Part shown: positions 45,244 to 55,605 of the stretch, one piece after another
Position numbering within the stretch: the first letter of the stretch is position 1
How the letters are laid out: the number at the start of each line of letters is the position of its first letter
Assembly: GCA_905221605.1 (NCBI GenBank)
Contig: CAJNDS010001112.1
Coordinates: forward strand, 389,001-453,000
Reading direction: 5' to 3'
DNA length: 64,000 nt
From: Symbiodinium natans
Taxonomy: Eukaryota > Sar > Dinophyceae > Suessiales > Symbiodiniaceae
The notes under the pieces: generated by a model
The model's database searches: none
What the model was told of the DNA's origin: nothing
Seen by the model: the letters and a program-made list of their open reading frames with translations, nothing else
Position numbers and translations under genes: made by a program

Positions 45244-48200
45244 TGGCCCCAGCCATGGGACCTATAGCTGTTCTGAGATCAGAGCCAAAGGTATACAGCC
45301 CTATCCTGCGGTTCAAGATATTATGTTGCTCGCTCTGCGTGGCTGAGCCACAGACGCTGAGCTCGACATGGCTTACATAGTCGTGGAGCTGCTTTCTGCT
45401 GTAGACACCCGAAATCTAGAAAGGTTCAGGGCTGAATGAATCTTGAAGCATGACAAGTAGCACCCTGAGGTCCAGGCTGCAGTTATGCATCGGTACGGTC
45501 CGAAGGACAAGGAAGGGGCCGTGGGCTGCACCTGCACACATGGGTGCACGGTTGAGGGCTATAGGGTTGACAAGGTTTATGGTTCAAGGTTGAGCAAGGG
45601 GTTCGCCTGTGGGAATTGGACTGGCTAACAGGCGCACGCCGATTTGGAGGGATGTTGACAAAGCAAGCTTCCGAAGTAAGGAGCTCGGTACAACCATCAC
45701 AACAGACAATTCCAACAACCGGACCTGTAAATACTCTTAAGGGCTCAGGGAACAATTAGTGAGCAAGCGATAAGGTAAGTTTGTTTATTAAGGGTACGTG
45801 TTGCACCCTATTCCTGAAAAAACCCAGGACATCTGCTACATCAAGACCCTGTACACAAAAAGCCAACATCCTAAGGACCTGCCTAAACCCCCCAAAGCCT
45901 AAAAACCCTGAACCAAAAAGTCCGAACTCTAAGCCCTCCAAGCCCTAACAAAAACACCCGGCTAACATGAATCTAAGCTCCCTGATCTTTTTCAAGGGAA
46001 GCTTCTAGGATTCTCGCCCGAAAGCAAGGAACCCCCGATTTCTGCGCTTCCGCTTCCTTGTCTCAAGGACTCAAGGCCCCTCCCCAAAACGGGACACCCC
46101 CATGTCAGGGCTTTTAACGGGACTGTGGATGCAGTTTAGGGCACATTGGGCTCCACATATAAGCACCCGATAGACAAAAACCCGTAAGCGAGGGTTCAGG
46201 GTTCCGGGCTTCTGGCTCCTACCCGGGCTGAGGATTTGGTTTTTGTACCCCCCTCCCCCTCCCCTGGACGAAGCTCAACGGACCGAGAAAGTCCCCGGAG
46301 CCATAAGCCTTGCAAACCCTAAACCCCAAACCCAGTAGGGCTTACGCACGAAAGAGGCTATAGGGCTTCTACCCCAAAGACGGACACCGTGCTTTCGTGA
46401 GCTGACAAGACCGGCGCTCCACCGTCAAGCCGAAGCCATACCGCGAACCTGTAAACCCTTAGCCCTCATATGCAGCTAGACCCGCAATCCCCAAGCCCCT
46501 CAATCCAGTGCCCTGAAATTCTACGTCCCAAACCCCAATTCAACCCGAATCCCTAACTCCTGGACCCCTCAACGCCTATAAACACGAATCACCAAAGCCA
46601 AAACGCATACAGTAAACCCTAGAGGGTTACTTCATAAACCCTAAAACCCCAAAACCGCCAAAACCTAAACCCCAAAACCGTCAGAACCCTTTTAGCCTCA
46701 ACCCTAAACCCTCACCCCCTCGGCCGCTGACTGAATGGCGCAGCGATGGCACCCCGGGCGACCTGCAACGATCCGATGCTGGAGGTAGGGTTCAAAGGTT
46801 CAGAGCAGGGTTTGGGGCTTGGGATTTAGGGTTCAGGGTTGGAATTTAGGGTTCGAGGTCTAGGGTTTGGGGACCAGGGCTGAGTGCTTCGGGCTTATAG
46901 GGTTGAGCTTTGTTGGGGTGTAGGGGTTTGGGGTTTGAGGCTTGGTGGTCGAGGTCGATGGTTCACAGGGGCCTCGTCGGGTTAAAAGGCTTGGGGGCCG
47001 GACCTTCGAGCTATTTTAAACCCAAAATTTCAACCCTCCTAATATCTGAACCCTAATTGAACCCTGAACCCTGAAAAACCAAACCCTACTAAACCGACTT
47101 GGGGTTGGGAGCTCAGGAGTTCAAGGGTTCCTGGGCACGGGTTCAAGGCAACGTGCTTTGCTTTCGGGGGCCGGCCTTTCGAAGCCTACAGAGTCCCTCA
47201 TCCCGTTTCAACTTAACCCTAAAGCGGCAAGACATCACAACAGAGCCGGTGCATCAAAGCGCTACTTGGAGCTTCATGAAACCCTAAACCCTAACCTCTT
47301 CCGACACTCATCATTACACTGATACTCTACTCTAATGCGTGCTGCTCCTGTAGCTGGAATGACTGGTTGTACCGAGCCAAACTACCTTCACTGGGGTTTT
47401 GTGAGGTCACTCTTCTTGCAAGCGTTGCTGGTTGTCTAGAAGAGAAAAACCACCCGAGGCCGGCAGTGGAACCTGAAGGCTGCGCACCCAAACCCTGAAA
47501 CCTCAAGCCGAAACTTTAATCCTCACCCCAAAGCTCGAAACCCTAAACTGCTTAACCCCCCCCCCTCCCCAAACTTCCTCAACCCTAAACGGGAAGGTTC
47601 ACCTGGCGCGCATGCGAAGTCGCCGAGAGCGACAGCCAGAGACGCCGGCGCCTGCGTCATGTAGCTGTCGCTTGGCTGAAGCTTGTTTCTTCGAGGGACC
47701 AGGACTCAGCGCGCCGTGCGCGGAAAGGGCTCAAAAAAAACCTTATCCTTGCCTGCCCTACTCTGCAGCACCTCCAGCTCGCTGAGTTTCACTGTAGAGC
47801 ATACGAATTCCACATGAGCCATAGATGGGGGTTTACAATAATAAGGGACCCCTAATGTAACCTCCCAAAGAGTAGGATCCCTGATAATAAGGATAAGGAC
47901 CCCAAGAAGTAGCCCCAATATCCTAAACCTCCAAATGGCTATAAAACCCTAATTTAAGCCCTATACCACATAAGGGACCCCTAATAGAAACCCCAAATAG
48001 AACAGAACCCCCGTAAAGGGACCCCCAGGAAGGGCACTATTTTCGGAGGCCCCCCGATAGCACATAAAGCTGACCGGCGTGTTTCGTGTCGAAAGCCAGC
48101 CTTCGCCGCGCAACTGGGAGCCGGCCTTGCGTGGTTGCGTGACCCAAAGGCTTCTGCGCCGGGTAGTGTACTAGAATCCCCTATAACGAGCCCGAAAAGG

Positions 48201-48482
48201 AATTGCGTTGGAGGCTTCAGGTAGGGCCCAAGGCTTTCTAACTTTAGGACTTGACGAGTGTTGAGGACTTTCAGGATGAAGGGGGGCAAGAATTCACTGC
48301 ACAAACTGGACAGTGGTGAATTACCCCGCCTGGGTACACCCCCTTAAATAACACCCTGAATTTTACATACGGGCTTGAAATAAGGTCTGCTAGGGTGTCT
48401 AATATGGGGATGCTTCTGGTTGTTGGTTGCGTATGGTGAATCACAAGTGCTTGAAGGTCGGAACAGGCACGGAAGCACAAAT
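45244..48482. other. Degenerate telomere-like desert
   Basis: No gene. From about 45.8 to 47.1 kb the DNA is rich in diverged CCCTAAA/TTTAGGG words in both orientations (CCCTAAACCCC, GGGTTCAGGG, AACCCTGAACCCTG). Nothing else is supported except the second copy of the 416-bp duplication. Confidence 0.6.
47297..47715 (+). repeat. 416-bp direct duplication, copy 2
   Basis: See copy 1 at 43931-44346. The copies are 3.37 kb apart and the flanks differ immediately outside. Confidence 0.92.
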
Positions 48483-48530
48483 CCTGGTTTAGGGTTTGGG
48501 TTTAGGGTTTAGGGGTCAGGGTTTAGGGTA
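48483..48530 (+). repeat. Short interstitial telomere-like array
   Basis: About six TTTAGGG/TTTGGG/GTCAGGG units, plus orientation. Confidence 0.9.
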
Positions 48531-50500
48531 TCTTGCGTATAACCTTGCATGAGCAATCCGCGATCTTTGCACGCAGCTGGAAGGTCCGGCACTCACTGGC
48601 GCATGGCATGCATGACAGAAAATGTGGGCTGGCCACGCCGCATGTTTCGCAGCGTCGAAGTTCGCTGTGGCTGGAAAGTTGTTCGGTGCTTGGTCCCGTC
48701 TTGGGACACGCCCGAATGCATACACCATTTGCGGCCACTGTGCTGCCGTGGGTTGGCGACACCGAGCTCACTTTCGGAAATGCGCGCTGCATATGTTGGG
48801 ATAAGACGGCTAGATAGGATGGCTCATTGATGCGGATGCTGCGAGCCAACGGATGCCAACAACATACAGCCGCCAAAGACGTCGACAGCAGATGACAGGA
48901 CGAGTCCCGAACGGCTCAGGACCTCAGAGCTGCGCATGTCAGCGCACTTCGTCGCTCCACGCCACGCCACCATGTTTCGCAGCAGGCGCCGCTCACGAAC
49001 TCTGAGGAGCCGCTCATACCTCACCTCAAAACTCTTCTGTCTGGTGTTTGTCCCATCTTGGGACACACCAGAACAAGTTGCAGTTCCTTGGTTGGAACAC
49101 GTGCGTAATGCCAGCCGCTTGCCCTGCTAGATCAGAGCATCAACATCTGAAGACGCGACGTGACGTGCTGCCGCCCCTGCTCCATGCAGACCAGTCTCAT
49201 CTGCCCTGATCCCAGCGATTTTCGCGAGGGTTCCTCAGACCAACGCCGGCTGACGCAGCCCCATGCCGCAACCCGAACGACACATTCCACTGTCCCTCAT
49301 GGCATGGAAAATAGAGCTCAGGAGTTTAGAGTTATAGACATGGTGATGCCAAGAGGGCGACCCATTTCGAGGTGTCCAACCTGAATGCTTACGACATGTT
49401 CCTCAGGCGGATGCTCTTGCTGCCCGCTCTCCCTGTCTGTTTTTCTCCTTCTTCTTCTTCTCTCGCTCTCTTTCTCTCTCTCTCCCTCTCTCCACTTACT
49501 CAGTCACAACACCAACCCACACACACACACACCTATGTCTGGGTGCCCCACTCCAAATCGTCCACACGTAAATTGAGGTCATCTTTCATTCGCTCGCCAG
49601 CTCCTCTGAGGCTCTAAGGCTCACTTGACTGTGACAAAAATCGAACTACGGCGCGGGACCAACACAGCGCCCTGTCTTTTTGACTGGAAAAGTGAAGCTA
49701 CATTCGGCTTCCTAGAACCTGATCAACGTGCACTTGTACGGTACACGCGTTTACCGATCCCAACTCCAGGTGCTAGGACACACAGACACCATCGCACACC
49801 GCAACCAATTAGTCCTGAGCTGGTGGTGCGGCTACCACTCCAGCTTCTTCGCCTGCTGCTCCGGCTTCGGCCATGGCCACACTGCGGCACTACGGTCAGC
49901 ACGCGTCCACTACACTGAGCTTGGGCACTGGCACAAGCAGAACCATACGATGTCATGAGGTCGCAAGCAAGATTTCTCTCAAGATCTTCTTGTGGTCAAG
50001 CTCTCCACTGTATTGGCTTGCTTTCGGAGCAGAGGGCTCTTGGCTGCTTCAGCTTTCACACCAATCTGGTTGCAAAGAGGAGCATTCTTGTCGTTATTAT
50101 TGTCTTTCACTCTAAGACGTGTCGTTGCTTGTGTTTGGGGGCCAGCAAACGTATCTAACGTCAGTTAGCTGTGTCATTGCCTTCAGGTTGAAAGCACTTT
50201 AACAGACATGGCATTGGTGGTGAAAACAGCGGTAAAGGAAGCAATGGCTCTGGGCTGACGGTCTCGCGGGCCGCTCTGTGGAACGACACATATGGACCCG
50301 ACACCAAAGATCAAGAACTGGACGGACGCACTGGCGAGCCTCTTCTTGAAGCCAAACAACCAAGCAGTCTTACCGGGCAGCGCGCGGAGCAGGACCTGGT
50401 GGCTTTCATTTCCCGGAGGACCAGATCGTCGACTCGCAAAATCGCTGTTGGCCTGGAAGCGGTTTGTCACCTGATTTGTTTCGATGTATGGTGTGCGATG
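48531..50500. other. Mostly non-coding region with a weak internal repeat
   Basis: Two diverged segments share CATGTTTCGCAGC followed at a distance by TTGGGACACGCCCGAA/TTGGGACACACCAGAA (about 48640-48720 and 48970-49075). CT-rich microsatellite at 49440-49495 and (CA)n at 49515-49535. No gene recognised. Confidence 0.4.
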
Positions 50501-50525
50501 GCAATCCGTTTGGCACGCCAACTGC

Positions 50526-50624
50526 GAGAACGGCCTTGATGGCAATCCGTTCAATTTGCTGCTCATCTCGCTTGCGTTGGGCTTCCAAAACACGTCCGAA
50601 TGCTCCGTTGCCTAGGAAAGCAAT
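50526..50624 (-). pseudogene. Protein kinase N-lobe fragment
   Basis: The minus frame reads IAFLGNGAFGRVLEAQRKRD followed by IAIKAVL. GxGxFGxV is the glycine-rich ATP loop and AIK the beta-3 lysine motif of eukaryotic protein kinases. The frame continues to 50406 without further kinase motifs, so it is an isolated exon or fragment. A kinase C-lobe-like fragment lies 100 bp away on the opposite strand. Confidence 0.5.
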
Positions 50625-50725
50625 GGGAACAGCGCAGAGATTGGCGCAACAATTGTTATTATGGAGAGTACTGAGAAAGAAAATCATGTAGGAGCTTTTT
50701 TCCTCCAGGCTTTGCGGCTCCCACA

Positions 50726-51237
50726 TTGCCCAGCCACGTGGTACAGCTCAAAGCCGCTCTTATCCCCCTTGCATGCTTGGAAGGAAGGCGACACAGATAC
50801 ATACAGTTGACCACGGCCGTCCTTTTTGATCGCCAGCTTCACTTCAAAGACAGACACACAATCGAGCATCTCCTTGTGCGGCGTGTCACTAGCAGCCCCG
50901 GAGCGGAGGTCGAAGTCATGAAGAGGGCCTGCGAGCAGGGCTGCCCAGTAATGGCTCCTTCATCAGACTGCATCGAGGTTGTAGAAAGCGACAAGGTTCT
51001 GGGATGGTTTCACATCCTCGGTGATCTTGGTACCCCGGTACCAGTCGACACGGCCCAGGCGAAGTGGCGAGACCTTGTGGAAGCCTTGCGCCAACTACAC
51101 TTGAAAGGCTTCGTCCTGGAGACCCACGCCGCGCAAACGTAGTTTTGCTCGGTGAAAAATTTAAGTGGATCGATTTTCTGGGACAACCAGTTTTCGAGGG
51201 CTTCGCAGGAGACGGACATTCAGATCCTCATGACTGA
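50726..51237 (+). pseudogene. Kinase-fold protein fragment with frameshift at the catalytic loop
   Basis: The plus frame reads helix-C-like EVEVMKRACEQGCPVMAPSS, hinge-like VLGWFHILGDLGTPV, then WRDLVEALRQLHLKGFV. At about 51113 the similarity moves to another frame: PGDPRRANVVLLGEKFKWID then FLGQPVFEGFAGDGHSDPHD-stop (51235-51237). GDxRxxN and IDF correspond to the catalytic loop and metal-binding aspartate of kinase-like phosphotransferases; the usual loop histidine is not present. One indel therefore separates the two halves. I associate this divergent kinase form with dinoflagellate repeat proteins, but cannot verify that here. Confidence 0.5.
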
Positions 51238-51648
51238 TCTGGTTGGCCAAAAAGACCCGGTTCAGTTTGGCCAGCAGTTTGATGGATGGCCATAAAATTC
51301 AGCCTTCATCGGTAATGTGCTGCAGCCATTGATGTCTTCTGTCACAAGGTGAATGAATTTGCAGGCAGTGCTGGAAGCCCTGAAGTTGCTACGAGTTCTG
51401 CAGCTTCGCAACAAAGATTCTGTAGACTTTGCTCCTGCGCTTGCGTCGGGGCTGGGTGCATGGGGTCCGAATGGAAGTTGAACGCCGCAATTTTCTCAGA
51501 CATTACCGCAACCAGTCCCTTAAACCCCTTAGACTCTAAAACCTCGGTTTCGGGCTTTTCAATGCAGGGCCTTAGCCTAAGCGCCCTAGTTCATTCAGTT
51601 CTGGGCGCTACAGGGTGCCTTAAGTCAACCCCATAAGGCAGTCTAGCG

Positions 51649-52297
51649 TTGCTTGCTGTGCTTGTTGCTGCGAACAGGCGAGAAATCACCTCGGCTTCTA
51701 TCCAGGACCGAAGCCAAGGGACGTCCCCTAACTTGTGCTTGTGCAACAGCTTTGGGTTAATGGCAGGGCGCTTGAGGGTGTTTGGGGAGACTAAGCTGAA
51801 TCCCGAGCTTTCATCCGCGTGCGAAGCTGTTACACAAACTCCATGGTTTCCTTGCTCAATGTTTGGTCGCAGCAATGGACGTGGCGTGGTCGCCAGTGTG
51901 CAAAGCTTCCTCGATGAAAGTTGCAATCAATCGTTTCTCGCGACACCGATATCCAAACGGAACCTGAACTTCCATCGCGGTGCTGCTGGATCCTCGAATC
52001 GGACTGCGTCGCGACATGCAAAACATGGTCGGGAAACGGAACCATGCCATCACTCTTGGAAATTTCAGTGGAGGCAGGGTGTGGATTGAAGGCGATGCAA
52101 GAACCTCTATCGAAAAACTGAGCAAAAATGACAAAGTTCGTGAGCTCAAAGGTTCATGGCTTGACATTCATGACCAACGTCTTTCAACGCACGACACTTT
52201 CGTAAAATTGAGCCACATGAAGGTCTTTTGTGGGTGCTGGCGGCATACACGCTGCAATCGTTTCGACGCTGCTCCGATGAAGTTTGTTTACAGCTGA
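51649..52297 (+). pseudogene. Tet/JBP-like 2-oxoglutarate dioxygenase fragment, copy 1
   Basis: The frame reads RFSRHRYPNGT, an in-frame TGA at 51965-51967, then TSIAVLLDPRIGLRRDMQN, HAITLGNFSGGRVWIEGDA and KGSWLDIHDQRLS. The layout TSI.v......HRD..N......LG.F.GG.LW resembles the double-stranded beta-helix core of Tet/JBP-type Fe(II) dioxygenases, where HxD binds iron. Here the histidine position is arginine (RRD), so with the stop this copy is dead on two counts. The family assignment is from motif pattern only. A second copy follows in tandem. Confidence 0.45.
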
Positions 52298-52329
52298 AAG
52301 AACTCGAATGCCATGTTGCGAAAACAAGC

Positions 52330-52990
52330 AATGAAACTTGCTTCTAAAGCTTCACATGGAACTCGCTCGAAGTCAGGTGCGTTTGCAATTGCCAGGGCAC
52401 CTTTAGCGGATCTAGGCGAGGCCGAGCTGGCAAACTCCGACCATCAACGTGGAGCGAGTTCTGGCCGGAGCGGGGGAGAAGGACTTACCCTATCAACGAA
52501 ACAGCCAGAGACGACGCTGAAACAAAACGCGGCTTGAAAAAACAGATACAAGAGAAAGAGCGAGACCCTGCTGAAGCATGCCTTGCCTGTGCCGCGTGGA
52601 AGTGCAAAGCCCAAGGCGAGACTCACCCGCCCGCCTGTGGCCTTGGCTGACAGGCAGCTGCGGGATTTCAACCCAGTCGGGGCTGTCAGCTGCATGCGAA
52701 GCCGTCAACACAAGATCCCGGAAAATCTGGTTTGCCTGCTGGATTGTTGGTCGCCAGAATGGAAGGCATTGGCTCGGGATCACATGAAATTTACTGCACC
52801 CTGGAGCTCTACGCCTGTAAAAGAAGCATGCGTTGCGCTCAATCACTTTTGCGTGATCGCACTCCGGATGGAAAAGGACCTTTCTCGCAGTGATTCTGAA
52901 CCCGCGCATAGGGCTCCACCGCGACATGGGGAATATAATCGACGTGCCAAATTACGCCATCGCACTTGGACGCTTTGCGGAAAGGCTTTT
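52330..52990 (+). pseudogene. Tet/JBP-like dioxygenase fragment, copy 2
   Basis: One frame ends DRTPDGKGPFSQ; one base later another frame begins VILNPRIGLHRDMGN and continues NYAIALGRF. This parallels copy 1 (VLLDPRIGLRRDMQN, HAITLGNF) but keeps the iron-binding HRD. A frameshift near 52888 and loss of the GG.LW segment (a T10 run at about 52987 follows instead) make it a pseudogene. The upstream part shares diverged words with copy 1 (TTGTTGGTCGCCAGAATGG against TGTTTGGTCGCAGCAATGG). Confidence 0.45.
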
Positions 52991-53173
52991 TTTTTTGGAC
53001 TGACGCCTCTTTACTACATCAGTAGCACAGTAGGCCGGTCTTGTTGGGCTCGACGTAAAGGGTGAAACAAAGTCAGCGCACACAATCCGCCAGACACACC
53101 AAGCAACCACCAAGCAAACAAACACCAAAGAAACAAAGCGAGCAATCGCGCTGAACTACTAGATACCCCACGG

Positions 53174-55560
53174 ACTCAGTACTCGAAGTCGTCAATGAAG
53201 TCCCGGTTCTCAAGGAAGCACAGAGCTTGTGTGGGAATCGCAAATTGCGACATTGCCAGATTCTCAAAACCACCATCAATGTAGCCACTGGTGCGACAGC
53301 GGTTATTCAAACCGAGGTCATCAGAAGAGGTTCGGATCACGTACTCGTTGTCAAGGACAGACAGCCGACACTCAATGGCGAAAGGATGTTGCAAGTCAGA
53401 CTCCCTAGGGGGAATGAAAGATGTGCATATGCCCCATGGTGGTCAGCCGGTGGGGACTTAACAGCAAGAACAATCAAGGCAAGACCGGCCCAGGGCACTC
53501 CATGGTGGTCAGCCAGTGGAGTAGCTCCGAGCTCTGGGTGCTCCATTCACATTGGCGTACAAGTCCGCACCCGGCACAGGGGGCATATGCCCCATGGAGG
53601 TCAGCCAGTGGGGACTTGACAGCAAGAACAATCAAAGCAGGACCGGCCCAGAGCACTCCATGGTGGTCAGCCAGTGGAGTAGCTCCGAGCACAGGGTTCT
53701 CCAGTCAACCTGGCGCACAAGTGCCCACCCAGAGAGGTGCCCGCGCACGGCCAGAGGGGGGGCGAGAGTAGCTACAGCTACCGATTCCACGGGGAGAGTC
53801 CACAGCGAGTTACCAAACCCTTAACGCCACAGGGTTTATAATGACAACGAGGAACCTCCCAGTCCAGGCATCTCACACAAGGCCACGCAACCTTGGCGCT
53901 GGCCTGCGCGTCGGCACACATCGGGTCCCTCCAAACCCAAACCCGCGAGGTACGTCGGTAAGGAGATGGGAGGGCTCACATCACATTGGTGCCGAAGTGC
54001 AAGGATCTCCATGGTATTGCTACTTTGATCCAATCAGAGCCTTCAGGTAACATCCACGCGGGCGGGGAGCCCACTTGCCCTGCCGCAGGCCAAGCTCAGA
54101 CGAGGGTGACCCTCTAGAGTCTCAAGAGGGCCAGGTTGTTCTACAAGTGGGGAATGGCTCCCTGCCAAGTCAGCGGGTGCATAATCTCCACGTAGACGTG
54201 TCCACAGCCAGCGCGCCGAACTGCTAGGTCACCCTGTGCACTCAGTACTCGAAATCGTCGAAGAGGCCGGGAGCACACATGTAGCACCGAGTGCGCAGGT
54301 GCGTCGCAAGAGGCGACGTTGCCAGATTCACAAAACCACCATCATGCAGCCACCGATGCGACTACATTCAGCACCAGCCAAGGCCGTTCACGAGAAGGTT
54401 CGCAAGCCCGCCATCACAGGTGGGGCATAGTCGTGCCTTGGCACGGGACGTTGCAGGTGTCAACCTTCTTGATCCGAAGTAGAAAGTTGCCCCATGGTGG
54501 TCAGCCAGTGGGGACTTAACGGCAAGAGCAAAGGGTAGGACCAGCCCAGAGCACTCCATGGTGGTCAGCCAGTGGAGCCTCTCCGAGCACAAGGCGCAAC
54601 GTGCTTTTGACTCACAAGAGTCTCGTCCGACGGCCAAAGCAGGCTTGACTGCTTCGTTCCAGTCAGAGCATCAGGTAAGCCCAAGCAGGCGGGGACCCCA
54701 CCTGCCCCGCAGGAAGCGGGAGAGTCCCCCAGTCGAAACTTCGCACTCAAGGCCAAGAAAATATCACCTTGGCCGGTGAGGGTTGAGGGTTCAATAACCA
54801 GAATCAGACCCTCCATGCCCAAACCGACAGACGCCGGCGAGGAGATGTGAGGGCTCACATCACGCTTGGCCACCTACCGATGGGGAGGTAGTCATGTATG
54901 GCTGCTTTGACGCAAGCAGAGATATACACCCAAGCAGGCAGGGAACCCCGCAGCAACCCAAGCACAGGCGAGAATGGCTCTCGTGAAGGCCAGGTTGTCC
55001 ACAGGTGCTCGATGGCAATTGCCAGGGAAGTGGGAACCTTATCTCCGCGTAGAAGTGTCCACAGCCCAGAAGCAGCATCCCCTAGCTGGTCTCTCCCAAT
55101 TGGCATGACGCCGTTGTACGACACGGGGGTGTCACCGTCCAGACGAGAGATGCTCAACACTCAAGTCCGAGGGGTTCACACACGGTCGTAGCACATAGAA
55201 GCGGGCAACCTGCCCACCAAGAGGGGGCAGAGGAAAGGAAGATTGGCCGTTTTACCGATGATAAAGCTGGAACATCCAGGCAGGACCGTTCCAGGGTAGT
55301 CCGTGGCAGATGGCCAGTGGAGCAACCACGAAAGAAAGGCCCCCCGTTCCCACAGGCACACCGCGGGGCCGACCCAGAAGGGTGTTCGCAGCTGCAAGCT
55401 GTAAGCACACAAAAGACAAGCACGATCCAATCCGTGGCATAGGCCACGAGAGGGTTGCCAAACCCAGAGTATCCCGAGGTAGTCTTGCGGCATTTAGCGG
55501 TGAGGAGATGTGAGGGCTCACATCACGCTAGGCAGCATGCCATGAAAGGACTCAATGGTG
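53174..55560 (+). repeat. ~1-kb satellite, three diverged units
   Basis: CTCAGTACTCGAA.TCGTC recurs at 53174 and 54241 (1067 bp apart), each followed by TTGCCAGATTC.CAAAACCAC and by paired CCATGGTGGTCAGCCAGTGG words (53438, 53501, 53593, 53659; 54492, 54557). A third, more diverged unit runs to about 55560 (GTCCGTGGCAGATGGCCAGTGG). The array ends 45 bp from the stop of ORF C, so it may be the 3' untranslated or terminal repeat of that block. Confidence 0.85.
54841..54861. repeat. Palindrome GATGTGAG-GG-CTCACATC, one of three
   Basis: Perfect 8-bp arms around GG. Copies lie at about 53963 (one arm mutated, GATGGGAG), 54843 and 55506. Each sits near the end of a satellite unit. Protein-binding or replication roles are speculative. 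Confidence 0.85.
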
Positions 55561-55605
55561 CGTTCGCATGGCGTCAGTAGGAGCCTTCAGATGACAGTTT
55601 GCTGT

